A stretch of DNA of 64,000 nucleotides from VRUE01 sp963704515 (GCA_963704515.1 OY969913.1:124001-188000), one strand, 5' to 3'. Positions 53,420 through 62,400 are shown, numbered from the stretch's first letter. The notes: a model not told the origin generated them from the sequence alone. Program-made: numbers and translations.

Positions 53420-53692
53420 GGACCGTGCGCCCCGCCCTTCGAAGCGAGGCCACCGGGCGTGTCCGTCGCGGTTGGCTCGAGCCGGGCTCTCCTGCGGCAC
53501 CCGCGGCATCCGCTTAAGGCTGCTTCCTTCCGGACCTGACCTGATTCGCGTGCCCACGTCGCGCAGGACCCGGCCGTCAACGCCGCCCGCGGCGCACTGA
53601 CCCCGACGGCCAGCCCCTCGGAACGGGATTCGGCCCCGCTAAAGCGGATTTCGGGTGACAGGGCACCGCTGGTTCCCCGCCTAGCACGGTCC
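53420..53692 (-). ncRNA. ffs: Signal recognition particle RNA, large type
   Basis: The minus strand contains the diagnostic apical loop CAGGTCAGGTCCGGAAGGAA followed by GCAGCC. The 5' end (GGACCGTGC, 53692 downward) pairs perfectly with the 3' end (GCACGGTCC, 53428-53420), closing a ~273-nt RNA like the large SRP RNA of Streptomyces with Alu and S domains. TAGGAT (53700-53705, minus) lies seven bases before the 5' end, placing the transcription start exactly at the helix end. It binds Ffh to target membrane proteins. Confidence 0.93.
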
Positions 53693-53733
53693 GCCCTCGA
53701 TCCTACCCTGCCGGGCTTAGGATCGATTCGCCC

Positions 53734-54972
53734 ATGCTCCCGCTGCCGCTCGCCGAGATCCACGTCGACACCGAGTCCTTCTCGGTAATCGTCCTCGTCT
53801 CCGCCATGGCGGCGGTGATCGCGGCGACCGTCCCGCGTCGCTTCGCGCCGCCCGTCGTGGTGCTCGAGCTCTTCCTCGGCATCCTGGTCGGGCCGCACGT
53901 CTTCAGCATCGCCGGCGTCGATGAGTTCATCGAATTCTTCTCCAACCTCGGCCTCGGGATGCTCTTCTACTTCGCCGGCTACGAGATCGACTTCGAGCGG
54001 ATCCGCGGCCGGCCGCTGCGGCTCGGCGCCTGGGGCTGGGTCTTCTCGATCGTCCTCGCCCACGTGATCGGCCTGGGGTTGGAAGTGAGCGGGATCGTGC
54101 TCTCGGCGCTCTACGTCGGCTCGGCGATGGCGACGACGGCGATCGGCACGCTGATCCCGATCCTCCGCGACAACGAGGAGCTGGGGACCAAGTTCGGGAC
54201 CTACCTGCTGGCGGCCGGCGGCGCCGGCGAGTTTGGTCCGATCCTGCTGGTCACCCTCTTCCTTTCGACCGACCGGCCGCTGCACGAGGCGGCGATCCTG
54301 ATCGCCTTCATCCTCCTGGCGATCGCCGTGGCGCTGGTCTCGACCCGGCTCGCCTGGCGCGGCTGGCCTGCGCTGGAGCGAACCTTCGAGGCGAGCAGCC
54401 AGCTGGCCGTGCGGGTGACCGTGGTGCTGGTCTTCGGCCTCGTTCTGCTCGCCGGCAAGCTCGGCCTCGACATCCTGCTCGGCGGCTTCGTCGCCGGCTT
54501 GATCACCCGCCTGGCGCTCAAGGGCCACGAGCTGCACGTCTTCGAGTCGAAGCTGACCGCGGTCGGGTTCGGCTTCTTCGTCCCCTTCTTCTTCGTCGTC
54601 AGCGGCATCTCCTTCGACCTTGCCGCGCTCGGCTCGGTGACCGCGATCCTCAAGCTCTTGATGTTCTTCGGCCTCTTCCTCTTCGTCCGCGGCCTGCCGG
54701 CGATGCTCCTCTACCGCAACGTCCTCGACCTCCGCGACCGCACCGCCCTGGCCTTCTTCTCCGCCACCGAGCTCCCCCTCGTCGTCGCGATCACGACGAT
54801 CGCCGTCGCCCTCGGCCACATGAAGACCTCCACCTCTGCCGGCCTGGTCGGCGCCGCCATGCTCTCCACCCTGGTCTTCCCCTTCATCGGCCTCGCCCTG
54901 CGCAAACGCGAGGAGACCGAGCCCGGCGAGCAACCTCCGCCCGACGCCCTACAGGCCCCGGCCCCAGCCTGA
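53734..54972 (+). CDS. CPA2-type cation:proton antiporter
   Basis: A 412-residue membrane protein with about eleven hydrophobic segments, of the KefB/CPA2 type. VVVLELFLGILVGPHVF, LGLGMLFYFAGYEIDFERIR and GAGEFGPILLVTLFLS are conserved; acidic residues in FYFAGYEIDF and AAGGAGEFGP may take part in transport. No NAD-binding RCK domain follows, so it is a minimal exchanger. TAGGAT lies ten bases before ATG (53718-53723). Confidence 0.9.
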   Translation: MLPLPLAEIHVDTESFSVIVLVSAMAAVIAATVPRRFAPPVVVLELFLGILVGPHVFSIAGVDEFIEFFSNLGLGMLFYFAGYEIDFERIRGRPLRLGAWGWVFSIVLAHVIGLGLEVSGIVLSALYVGSAMATTAIGTLIPILRDNEELGTKFGTYLLAAGGAGEFGPILLVTLFLSTDRPLHEAAILIAFILLAIAVALVSTRLAWRGWPALERTFEASSQLAVRVTVVLVFGLVLLAGKLGLDILLGGFVAGLITRLALKGHELHVFESKLTAVGFGFFVPFFFVVSGISFDLAALGSVTAILKLLMFFGLFLFVRGLPAMLLYRNVLDLRDRTALAFFSATELPLVVAITTIAVALGHMKTSTSAGLVGAAMLSTLVFPFIGLALRKREETEPGEQPPPDALQAPAPA

Positions 54973-55011
54973 TCCCACCCCCGAATCGGTCCTATGATGA
55001 ACCGATCTCCC

Positions 55012-55083
55012 GGGCGCGTAGCTCAGCGGGAGAGCGCTCGCCTCACACGCGAGAGGTCGCTGGTTCGAACCCAGCCGCGCCCA
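55012..55083 (+). tRNA. tRNA-Val (CAC)
   Basis: A full cloverleaf can be drawn: 7-bp acceptor GGGCGCG/CGCGCCC, D-stem GCTC/GAGC, anticodon stem CTCGC/GCGAG with loop CTCACAC, T-stem GCTGG/CCAGC with TTCGAAC. The anticodon CAC reads valine GTG codons. No CCA is encoded. It is the likely attachment site of the adjacent integrative element, whose integrase gene ends within it. Confidence 0.95.
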
Positions 55084-56366
55084 TCGGTCGAATCCCCTGC
55101 ATCTGAGCGAGATTCGGCAGCCTCCAAGGTCATCTGCTCGCCCGGCTCGGGCACCTGAAAATCGCCGCCAGTGCCCAGCAGTGCCCAATCGGAGCCCTCT
55201 ACGACCGCTTTCAGCCGCTCCCGCTCGCCCTCTCCCCGGTACATCACCTGCGCGTAGATCGAGAGCGTGACCTTGGGGTCGGAGTGGCCGACCTGGCGCA
55301 TCACGTAGGGAACCTCGGCGCCGGTCGCGAGCAGCAGCGAGATGAAGGTGCGGCGCAGCGAGTGCGGGGTGATGCCTTCGGGGAGCGGGTTGCGCCCGCG
55401 CGCGGTCAGGTTCTCGTTCGCCCGCGCGACGGAGCGGACGACGACCCGCTGCCGGGCGTTGTTGCGATCCTGCCGCGCACCGCTCTCGGTCGGGAAGACG
55501 AAGCCGTCGTTACCCGCAAAGCGCGTCTGCGCCTTGTGGACGGACAGCTCCTCGCGCAGGGCGGGAAGCAGATCGACCTGGCGCACCCCCGCGTCGGTCT
55601 TGGCGTCGGTGACGCGGAGGCGACCGGCGGCGAGATCGACGTCGCGCCAGCGCAGGTCGAGCGCCTCGCTGATTCGCAGCCCGGCCAGCGTCAGCGTCGC
55701 CAGGAACGCTCGGCGCGGCGTCGCCTTGCGGTCGATCCGCGCCTCGGCGTCCAGCTCGCCGCCCGCGTCGAGCAGGGCGACGATCTGCTCGGCCCGGTCG
55801 AGCCAGGTCCGCTCCGGCTTGCGCTCCTTCAACCGCCGCCGCTTGCCGCGCGCCGGGTTGCGGCCGATCAACTCGCGCTCGACCGCGACTTCGAGGATTT
55901 GCGCGAGCCGCGTGATCGTCTTGTTGATCGACGCTGCCGCGATGACTCCCTCGCGGACCTTCTCCTGCCGGTAGCGGTCCACCTCGACAATCGTGATCTC
56001 CGACAGCCGGTGCTCGGCGAAGAAGGGCAGTAGGTGGTTGCTGAGCTGCCAGGTGTAGTCCTGCAGGGTGGCGTCGGACAGGCCCTCGTGGTGCAGGCCC
56101 TCAAGCCACTCCGAGGCGAACTCGTGGAAGGTCGGCTCGGGTGTGGGCTCGGCAGCCGCCGGGAGCTCGTAGGGCTGCCAGATGCCGCGCCGCACATCCG
56201 TTAGGACATTGGCCAGTTCGTCCTCGGCTTTGCTGCGGCTCCAACCTTCGGCCGTGGTGCCCAGGGTCACGTATCGCCGCTTGCCGTAGGCGCGAAAGCG
56301 CAGCGCGAAAGTGCGGCCGCCGTTGCGATCCAGTTCAAGCACCTGCCCTGTCGCCTGCGCGCTCAT
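55023..56366 (-). CDS. Tyrosine recombinase (phage-type integrase)
   Basis: A 447-residue integrase. The N-terminal arm-binding and SAM-like core-binding domains (FHEFASEWLEGLHHEGLSDA) precede a catalytic domain with Arg in AGLRISEALDLRW, the HxxR box HSLRRTF, the GHSDPKVTLSIY segment with nucleophile Tyr. About 80 residues follow the tyrosine; the last 20 (GWVRTSDLSRVRRALSR) are encoded by the antisense of tRNA-Val. Excision would therefore change the gene's 3' end. This suggests control of recombinase level by integration state. Confidence 0.92.
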   Translation of the reverse strand: MSAQATGQVLELDRNGGRTFALRFRAYGKRRYVTLGTTAEGWSRSKAEDELANVLTDVRRGIWQPYELPAAAEPTPEPTFHEFASEWLEGLHHEGLSDATLQDYTWQLSNHLLPFFAEHRLSEITIVEVDRYRQEKVREGVIAAASINKTITRLAQILEVAVERELIGRNPARGKRRRLKERKPERTWLDRAEQIVALLDAGGELDAEARIDRKATPRRAFLATLTLAGLRISEALDLRWRDVDLAAGRLRVTDAKTDAGVRQVDLLPALREELSVHKAQTRFAGNDGFVFPTESGARQDRNNARQRVVVRSVARANENLTARGRNPLPEGITPHSLRRTFISLLLATGAEVPYVMRQVGHSDPKVTLSIYAQVMYRGEGERERLKAVVEGSDWALLGTGGDFQVPEPGEQMTLEAAESRSDAGDSTDGRGWVRTSDLSRVRRALSR

Positions 56367-56384
56367 CCGCTCCCTGCTCCGATC

Positions 56385-56753
56385 CTACGCCGCCGACCCG
56401 GAGCCGCCCCGCCCCCGAATCGGCAGCAGCTCCCCTCGACCCTCCGACCCGCGAGGCTGACCCGAGCGGGCGGGTGGGTCAGCCGCCGGAACCTCACCGA
56501 CCTTCCGCAGTACCCTCGCCGCGACTTCGGGGTCGAAGCGAAGCCGAGGCTTGGCACCGTTGCCGAGCTTCACCGCGCCAAGCTCGATCGCGTGCGTGTA
56601 GACCCAAGAGCGCTCGATGCCGAAGCGCCGGGCCAGCTCGGCCGCGTCGACCAGCTCGCGATTGCCGAGGCCGCGCCGTTCGAGCAGCTCGACCACCCGG
56701 CGGGCGATCTTCTCCACCGTCGCGGCGTCGAGCTTGATGCCTGCGGATGCCAT
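56385..56753 (-). CDS. Excisionase-like helix-turn-helix protein
   Basis: A 122-residue protein located directly upstream of the integrase. The middle reads ELVDAAELARRFGIERSWVY followed by THAIELGAVKLGNGAKPRLR, a winged-helix/MerR-like layout as in excisionases that help direct recombination. The C-terminal 35 residues are disordered and basic. ATG 56753 precedes the conserved start; the longer frame upstream is not supported. Function inferred from position and fold. Confidence 0.65.
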   Translation of the reverse strand: MASAGIKLDAATVEKIARRVVELLERRGLGNRELVDAAELARRFGIERSWVYTHAIELGAVKLGNGAKPRLRFDPEVAARVLRKVGEVPAADPPARSGQPRGSEGRGELLPIRGRGGSGSAA

Positions 56754-56980
56754 CGCCTTGTACGTCCGCAAAGTGCCCGGAATGCCTCCCAACATTCGTC
56801 CAGAAGGACAGCCTCGCAGGCAGCTCATAGTGTGTCGGGAGGCGAGGTTGGGAGCGGGATCACTGCGAGGTGATAGGGCGTGAGGAGTGCTGCGGTGGCT
56901 GTTGGGATTCGCTTGGAGAGAGGCACGGGGCGAGTAGCTGTCGAGGGCATGGCTTGACTTCGTGGGATCGAGAAGCGAAG

Positions 56981-57093
56981 GCATCCAGCGGTTGCTCGGA
57001 GGCCGAGGCAGGGTGCGGGACCATCCATGCGAGTAGACAGCCCCGCCACCTCCCTGTGGCTGTCGCCCCGGCCCCCGAGCAACCGCTGGATGC
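56981..57093. repeat. Wide-loop inverted repeat in element leader region
   Basis: Perfect 19-bp arms (56981-56999 and 57075-57093) are separated by 75 nt. They lie in a 350-bp stretch (56754-57103) with no supported gene, between the excisionase-like gene and a small ORF. Both arms begin or end with GCATCCAGCGGTTGCTC. It may be a structured RNA or a DNA hairpin such as a replication or transfer origin; nothing else is recognisable in this stretch. Confidence 0.7.
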
Positions 57094-57103
57094 GCTGCCG
57101 GTC

Positions 57104-57388
57104 CTAGGACACGCCCCCGAGCAGCTCGTCAAAGCGCACAGCGGCCCTGCTGGGCGTGATGCGGCGGCAGTCACAGAAGATCAGCCCGTCGCGGCTCAGC
57201 TCGCGCACAGCGCGCTCTACGGCGTCCTGTTCGCAGTCGCGGAACTTGGTCTCAACCCGCAGGGCAAGCTCCAGGATCGTCAATTGAGCAGGGTGAAGGA
57301 GCAAGACCTGGGTGAGAACCGAGCGCTCCATAATCTCGTCCTCGTGGGCGGTCGTCAGATCGCGCCGCCGGATACCGTTGTCGTGCAT
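57104..57388 (-). CDS. Small element-borne protein, possible winged helix
   Basis: A 94-residue protein with pattern LTILELALRVETKFRDCEQD, then AVERAVRELSRDGLIFCDCR, resembling a winged helix in which the third helix and wing are seen, plus two cysteines. AGGAGG lies upstream, 11 nt from ATG; it is the first sequence after the group II intron's 3' splice site. A role in regulating the element is a guess. Confidence 0.55.
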   Translation of the reverse strand: MHDNGIRRRDLTTAHEDEIMERSVLTQVLLLHPAQLTILELALRVETKFRDCEQDAVERAVRELSRDGLIFCDCRRITPSRAAVRFDELLGGVS

Positions 57389-57406
57389 GGGAGCTAATCC
57401 CTCCTG

Positions 57407-59324
57407 ATCGGGTAGGGACGGGGCTTAACCCCGCCCCTCCCACACCACCGGACATGCGGGTCCGCATCCGGCGGTTCGCGTCGTGTCCCGGAAGCGGCGG
57501 TAGGGCTCGGCGAATCCCTTGAGGCCCTGCTCGGTCCAGTAGGCGGCAGGTAGAGCACGGTGCAAGGCGGACCTTGCGACGCGCCAGTAGCCCTTCTTCG
57601 TCCCGGCCCACTCACGGGCCTCGCGATCGGGCATTCCCAGCGCCTGGAGGTTGCGCCTCCGCGTGCGGACGCGCTTCCATTCCTTCCAGCGTGTCTGGCG
57701 CAGTCGCCTCCTGAGCCAGCCGTCGAGTTCGATGAACGGCCAGGGCGTGTCGGCCAACGAAAAGTAAGCCGTCCACCCGACCGTGAAGCGGTTGATCTCG
57801 GTGATCCTCCGCTCCATCGAGACGCCCCATCTGCGCGAGGTGAGGGCTCGCAGCCGGTCCTTGGCCCGCTTGCGAGCCGCTGGGTCCAGCCACACCTGCA
57901 CCTCACCACCGCGACGAGCGAAGCAGAACCCAAGGAAGGGCCGCCTGCTCGCCCAGTCAACCGCCGACTTGCGGCGGTTGACGCGCAGCTTGAGCGTCTT
58001 CTCGACATAGCGCGTGATGCTCTGCATGACTCGCTGCCCCGCCCGCTCGCTGGCGACGTAGATCCTGCCGTCGTCGGCGTAGCGGACGAAGCGGTGCCCG
58101 CGCCTCTCCAGCTCCCAGTCGAGGTCGTCGAGCATGACGTTGGAGAGCAGCGGGCTGAGCGGGGACCCCTGCGGGGTCCCCTCCTCGCTCGCGTGCACCA
58201 CCCCGCCATCCATGACGCCCGCTCCCAGGTAGCGCCGGATCAGCGCCAGCACCTGCTTGTCTGCCACCCGTCTTGCGATCCTCGCCATCAGCGCGTCGTG
58301 CTGAACCCGGTCGAAGAACGAGTCGAGGTCAAAATCGACGCACCACGCCGTGCCATCGGCGATGAACTGGCGTGCCCGCTCGACCGCTTGGTGGGCCGAG
58401 CGCCCCGGCCGAAAGCCGAAGCTATGGGGATGGAAATGCGGATCGAAGACAGGTGTGAGCACCTGCGATAGGGCCTGGCAGATCAGCCGATCCACCGCGG
58501 CCGGCACCCCCAGCATCCGTTGTCCGCCCGAGGGCTTGGGGATCGTCGCCCTGCGCACGGGTTGCGGTCGGTAGGTGCCCGCGTCGAGAGCATTGCGGAT
58601 CTGCGGCCAATGATCTTGCAACCACGGCCGCAGCTCCTTCGTGCTCATCCCGTCGGGGCCAGGGGCACCGGCGTTCTGTTCGACACGTCTGAGCGCCAGG
58701 GCGAGGTTCTCGCGGGAGAGGAACTGCTCCCAGAGGCTTGCCCCGGCGGGGTGAGGAGCGGTGTCGCGTGGCGCCGGAGGGTCGCTGCGCTCTTCGCGGG
58801 GAGCTTCGGGCTTCACCCTAGGCATCCATTGCGCGAAGGCCCCTGACGGGGTTGGCTGCGGTCGGTGCGATCCTCGCGAGCACGCGCGTCCTGCGCCTCG
58901 ACTTCGCGTTCGGCCCTTCCCGGCGAACCTCGATCCCGCCGGTACTTCGGCCTCTGCTGACTTCTCCACGGTGCGTCGGAGCCTCCCGGCCCAGACGGTC
59001 CCTTGCCACCCGACGATCACGCTTCGCGTGGACGGGCATCCCAGAACTCCCATGGAGATCTCCCCAGGTAAGACCGACAACCTTCCTCGCGCACCCGCCG
59101 CATCTACGTCCCGGCCCTTTGATGGCAACGGGCTTCGCCATCAGCAGCTGGCTCGCCCGGACCGTGCCGCCTCGTATGCGGTTCGTGTACCTCGGGTCGC
59201 GATTTCGCCTCCGGCTTCCTCCCCACCCCGCCTCGCGACGACGCAGTTGCCTTTGGCTTGTGGTTTCTGCCATCTGATCCACGGGGGACTTGCACCCCCG
59301 AGCTGTCGGTCATGCTGAGCGCAC
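57407..59324 (-). mobile_element. Group IIC-type intron with reverse transcriptase
   Basis: The intron begins at GTGCGC (59324) and ends ...CCCGAT (57407). Domain V is visible as GCCGGATGCGG...CCGCATGTCCGGT at 57448-57474 (minus), followed by a long domain VI hairpin. Exon bases ATGGCA just before the 5' splice site (59330-59325) can pair with TGCCAT at 59127-59122 (EBS1), 198 nt into domain I. The 5' exon ends with a terminator-like hairpin, the usual group IIC target. Confidence 0.85.
57425..58825 (-). CDS. ltrA: Group II intron reverse transcriptase/maturase
   Basis: A 466-residue intron-encoded protein. RT motifs include NAGAPGPDGMSTKELRPWLQ, RMLGVPAAVDRLICQALSQV, GFRPGRSAHQAVERARQFI and the catalytic FVRYADDGRIYV near residue 246, then a maturase domain (INRFTVGWTAYFSL). 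No HNH endonuclease is present, as expected for group IIC. The reading frame continues through domain V into domain VI (TAGCGPACPVVWEGRG), where TAA ends it. ATG 58825 follows the start of homology. Confidence 0.93.
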   Translation of the reverse strand: MPRVKPEAPREERSDPPAPRDTAPHPAGASLWEQFLSRENLALALRRVEQNAGAPGPDGMSTKELRPWLQDHWPQIRNALDAGTYRPQPVRRATIPKPSGGQRMLGVPAAVDRLICQALSQVLTPVFDPHFHPHSFGFRPGRSAHQAVERARQFIADGTAWCVDFDLDSFFDRVQHDALMARIARRVADKQVLALIRRYLGAGVMDGGVVHASEEGTPQGSPLSPLLSNVMLDDLDWELERRGHRFVRYADDGRIYVASERAGQRVMQSITRYVEKTLKLRVNRRKSAVDWASRRPFLGFCFARRGGEVQVWLDPAARKRAKDRLRALTSRRWGVSMERRITEINRFTVGWTAYFSLADTPWPFIELDGWLRRRLRQTRWKEWKRVRTRRRNLQALGMPDREAREWAGTKKGYWRVARSALHRALPAAYWTEQGLKGFAEPYRRFRDTTRTAGCGPACPVVWEGRG

Positions 59325-59328
59325 TGCC

Positions 59329-59358
59329 ATGCCCCCGGCTGTTTGCGCAGCGCGGGGG
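59329..59358 (+). terminator. Terminator-like hairpin, intron target site
   Basis: GCCCCC...GGGGGC with an inner GCTG/CAGC and loop TTTGCG, then CGCTTTTT on the plus strand. Read from the minus strand, this hairpin ends at the 6-nt IBS1 of the intron. Group IIC introns choose such sites. Confidence 0.8.
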
Positions 59359-59461
59359 CGCTTTTTCATCTTGCCGGGCGAGCCTAGCAAACTTCGATAT
59401 ATATAACTAGTTGCTCATTATCTGGACCAGAAGCCGCGCACTTGAAAGCGTGCATCACGCA

Positions 59462-59698
59462 ATGGGTCCATCAGAGCAGCCACAACCAGCCCTCGGCAAA
59501 GCCGTCCGCCATCTCCGCCGCGAACGCGGCGTCAGCCAGGAAGCCCTCGCCTACGAGGCAGGCGTGACCAGCGGCACCCTCTCCTTGATCGAGCGCGGCC
59601 GATCCAACCCGACCTGGGGCACGGTCAAGGGGATTGCGGCGGCGCTGGACGTTGACATTGCCGAGCTGGCGAAACTCTCGCTCGGTTTCGAGAAGTAG
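59462..59698 (+). CDS. XRE-family helix-turn-helix regulator
   Basis: A 78-residue DNA-binding protein: LGKAVRHLRRERGVSQEALA, then YEAGVTSGTLSLIERGRSNP, the classical Cro/C1 helix-turn-helix, with a short tail. ATG 59462 fits the domain start; the frame opens slightly earlier. The upstream AT-rich stretch contains TATATATAACTAGTT, with the palindrome AACTAGTT as a possible operator. It precedes the SIR2 gene by 85 nt. Confidence 0.85.
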   Translation: MGPSEQPQPALGKAVRHLRRERGVSQEALAYEAGVTSGTLSLIERGRSNPTWGTVKGIAAALDVDIAELAKLSLGFEK

Positions 59699-59782
59699 GC
59701 GATTCCAAGGGTTCACGTGGGCGCGGTCAGGGGATTCAACCCAGCAAGAGGTCGGATTGCGTAGGTTTCCCCTTGGGACGCC

Positions 59783-60964
59783 ATGAGGCTTGCACGCAGA
59801 CAATTCTTCCGGCAGAAACCGACCCGTGAGGCAATCAAGCGCCTGACCAAGGAGCCGCGCATAACGCTCGTCGTCGGCGCCGGAGCCTCAGCCGAGGTGG
59901 GATTTCCGTTGTGGAACGAACTCGTCAAGCGGTTGCTGTTGAGGGCCCTGAGTCCGGAGACACCCAGAACTTCTGACGAATATCCAAGTGATGTTGAAGA
60001 AGCGGCGAACCGACTCCTTCGCGAGAGAGGCACACTGGAAGCAGCGACTATGGCTCGTGCGGCGCTCGGGGAGTCCTTCGCTAAAGAACTTCGCGTCTGT
60101 CTATACGAGTGGCCACACAAGTGGCACTGGAACCAGCCCGGTGAGACGGCGCGTGCGGTCGCACGGCTCTACGAGACGATGTTTGAAAATGGACAGAGCT
60201 GCGAAGTGCTCACGACGAATTACGACCTCACTCTTGAGAAAGCGATCAGCGAGGAGACGGGCGCGGTTGCTGTGCCGATGTGTTCCGATTTGGAAGATCC
60301 GAGCGGCGCGCCTGTTGTCCGCCATCTTCACGGAACCCTGACGGCCGACGGTCAAGGCAATGAAGTTGCCCTAACGGAGGCGGATTACCACAAGGTGGAT
60401 GCCCAGGGGATTCCCTGACAGGAGACCCACTTGCGTCAGCGCTTTGCGGATTCAACGGTCGTCTTCATTGGTGCCAGCCTCACCGACGAGCACCTCCTGC
60501 GCTACATCGTTCGCTATGCGCGGCCGGAGAAACCACCGATTGCGCTCCTCGTGGAGGATCCCGACGACAAAGATCCAGTCGATGAGCACAGCCAACCCGA
60601 CCCTGCCGAGAAGCGCTGCACGGAGCTGGAACTAGCTCGATGGGAGCATCTACAGCTAACGGTGCTACAGGCGAGCTTCCGATCCCAGCCAGCCCAGTTT
60701 CTCCACGAGGTCGTCCATCACAAGGAGTCGTCCTCGGCACGCCGATACGGCGAGCGCCTTGATGATTGGTACCGCAGCGTCTGCCAAGGGCCGTTGGGCT
60801 TGATTTCAGAGAAGGCGTTCGCCGCCTCCCAGAAGGATCTCCTCAAACTAACCCAAGGGTGGCTCGCCGATCTAACCATCGCCTTGGAACAAAACGGCTA
60901 CGACCTCTCTGACGAGGCGCTAGCCCAGATCGTGCGCCAAGCGCCGTCTCTTGAGCAAGCCTGA
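59783..60964 (+). pseudogene. SIR2-like domain protein interrupted by one in-frame TGA
   Basis: A single frame of 394 codons (including the final stop) reads as one protein apart from TGA at 60416-60418. The first part has a SIR2-type NAD site (LVVGAGASAEVGFPLWNELV), LTTNYDLTLEKAI and the possible catalytic His in VRHLHGTL; after the stop, QETHLRQRFADSTVVFIGAS continues the SIR2 domain (Q is the next codon) and leads into a helical C-terminal domain. The TGA probably replaces a Trp codon (TGG). SIR2-like proteins of this build deplete NAD in phage defence. Gene is probably inactive unless the stop is read through. Confidence 0.82.
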
Positions 60965-61038
60965 GCGGCGCTTTTCCGCCTCCTGAGCGGGGAAAATGCG
61001 GTTGTCGAGACCCATTTCCCAACTCAGGAGGCTTCACC

Positions 61039-62400
61039 TTGAAGGTGAATCGAAACGGACGGCTCGAAACGGTAGAGGTCACCGCGGACGGCGAGGGATT
61101 CTGCTCGCAGGCGGGCGCATTGCTGCTCAGCAACCTGTGTGACAGGTTGGGGCTGACCAAGGCGCTGGGGGAGGCGCTGGCGCCGACCCGACGGCGGCGA
61201 TCGGCCCATGGGGACGGGGAGATCCTGCGCAACCTGATCATCACCCTGGCCCAGGGTGGCGAGCACCTCTCTGACCAGGCCGCGCTTCGCGATCAGCCCG
61301 CCCTCTTCGGCGGGGTCGCCTCCGACGCCACCGCCTTCCGGGCGATCGAGCGGATCGGCCCGGCCGAGCTGGAGGGGATCAAAGCGGCGCGCAAGGCTGT
61401 GCGGGAGCGCGCCTTCGCGCTCGGCGCCGCTCCCGATCGACCTGTCCTCGACGTCGACGCCTCCCTGCTGGGCGCCCACTCCGAGAAGGAGGGCGCTGCG
61501 GGCAACTACAAGGGCGGCTTCGGCTTCCACCCGATGCTCTGCTACCTGGAGGGCTCCGAAGCGGCGCTCGACGGCATCCTGCGGCCCGGCAACGCCGGCT
61601 CCAACACCGGCGCCGACCAGGTGGCGGCAATCGAAGCGGGGCTCGAGCAGCTGCCGCCCTCCCTCGCGGAGGGAGAGATCCTGGTGCGCGGCGACTCCGC
61701 CGCCTGCGTGCACGCGGTCCTGGACTTCTGCCGCGAGGGCGCCATCGGCTTCTCGGTCGGGCACGACATCAGCGCCCCGGTGCGAGAGGCGATCGCCGCG
61801 GTCCCCGATTCCGCCTGGGCAGGCGCGATCTCCCAGGACGGGACACCGGTCGCCGAGCACCCGACCCGCCCACGCGAGGCCTACGTCGCCGAGCTGACCG
61901 AGCACCTCGACCTCTCGGCCTGGCCGGAGGGCTCGCGGCTGATCTGCCGCCGCGAGCGCGCCCACCCCGGCGCGCAGCTCTCCTTGGTCGACACCGACGG
62001 CTGGCGCCACACCTGCTTCCTCACCGACCAGGAGGGAGAGGACATCGCCGAGCTCGACCGCGAACACCGCGCCCACGCCCATGTCGAGCAGCGGATCGAG
62101 GACGCCAAAGCGCTGGGGCTGGCGAAGCTTCCCTTCCGCAGCTTTGCGATGAACGAGGCCTGGATGCAGCTCGTCCTCTCCGCCCAGGACATCGTCGGCT
62201 TCGCCAAGGCGCTGACGCTCGAGGGCGAGCTCGCCAAGGCCAAGCCCCAGACCCTGCGCTACCGGCTCTTGCACCAGGCCGGTCGTCTCTCACGCTCCGG
62301 GCGGCGTACCCGCCTGCGCCTCGCCCGCCATTGGCCCTGGGCGGAAGATCTCGTCGCTGCCTGCCGAAGGCTCGACGCCTTGCCCCTGCCGGCGGGGTGA
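61039..62400 (+). CDS. IS1380-family transposase
   Basis: A 453-residue DDE transposase: FRAIERIGPAELEGIKAARK, catalytic Asp in VLDVDASLLGAHSEKEG, KGGFGFHPMLCYLE, Asp in EILVRGDSAACVH, and the late RHTCFLTDQEGEDIAELDRE, then HAHVEQRIEDAKALGLAKLP with the final Glu. It lies 74 nt after the SIR2 gene on the same strand. I could not place the terminal inverted repeats with confidence. Confidence 0.92.
   Translation: MKVNRNGRLETVEVTADGEGFCSQAGALLLSNLCDRLGLTKALGEALAPTRRRRSAHGDGEILRNLIITLAQGGEHLSDQAALRDQPALFGGVASDATAFRAIERIGPAELEGIKAARKAVRERAFALGAAPDRPVLDVDASLLGAHSEKEGAAGNYKGGFGFHPMLCYLEGSEAALDGILRPGNAGSNTGADQVAAIEAGLEQLPPSLAEGEILVRGDSAACVHAVLDFCREGAIGFSVGHDISAPVREAIAAVPDSAWAGAISQDGTPVAEHPTRPREAYVAELTEHLDLSAWPEGSRLICRRERAHPGAQLSLVDTDGWRHTCFLTDQEGEDIAELDREHRAHAHVEQRIEDAKALGLAKLPFRSFAMNEAWMQLVLSAQDIVGFAKALTLEGELAKAKPQTLRYRLLHQAGRLSRSGRRTRLRLARHWPWAEDLVAACRRLDALPLPAG

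Noticed and set aside
60416..60418. TGA in the SIR2 gene as a selenocysteine codon
   Set aside because: The residue context fits tryptophan, no SECIS-like hairpin was apparent just downstream, and no selenocysteine genes are in the window. Nonsense mutation is simpler.
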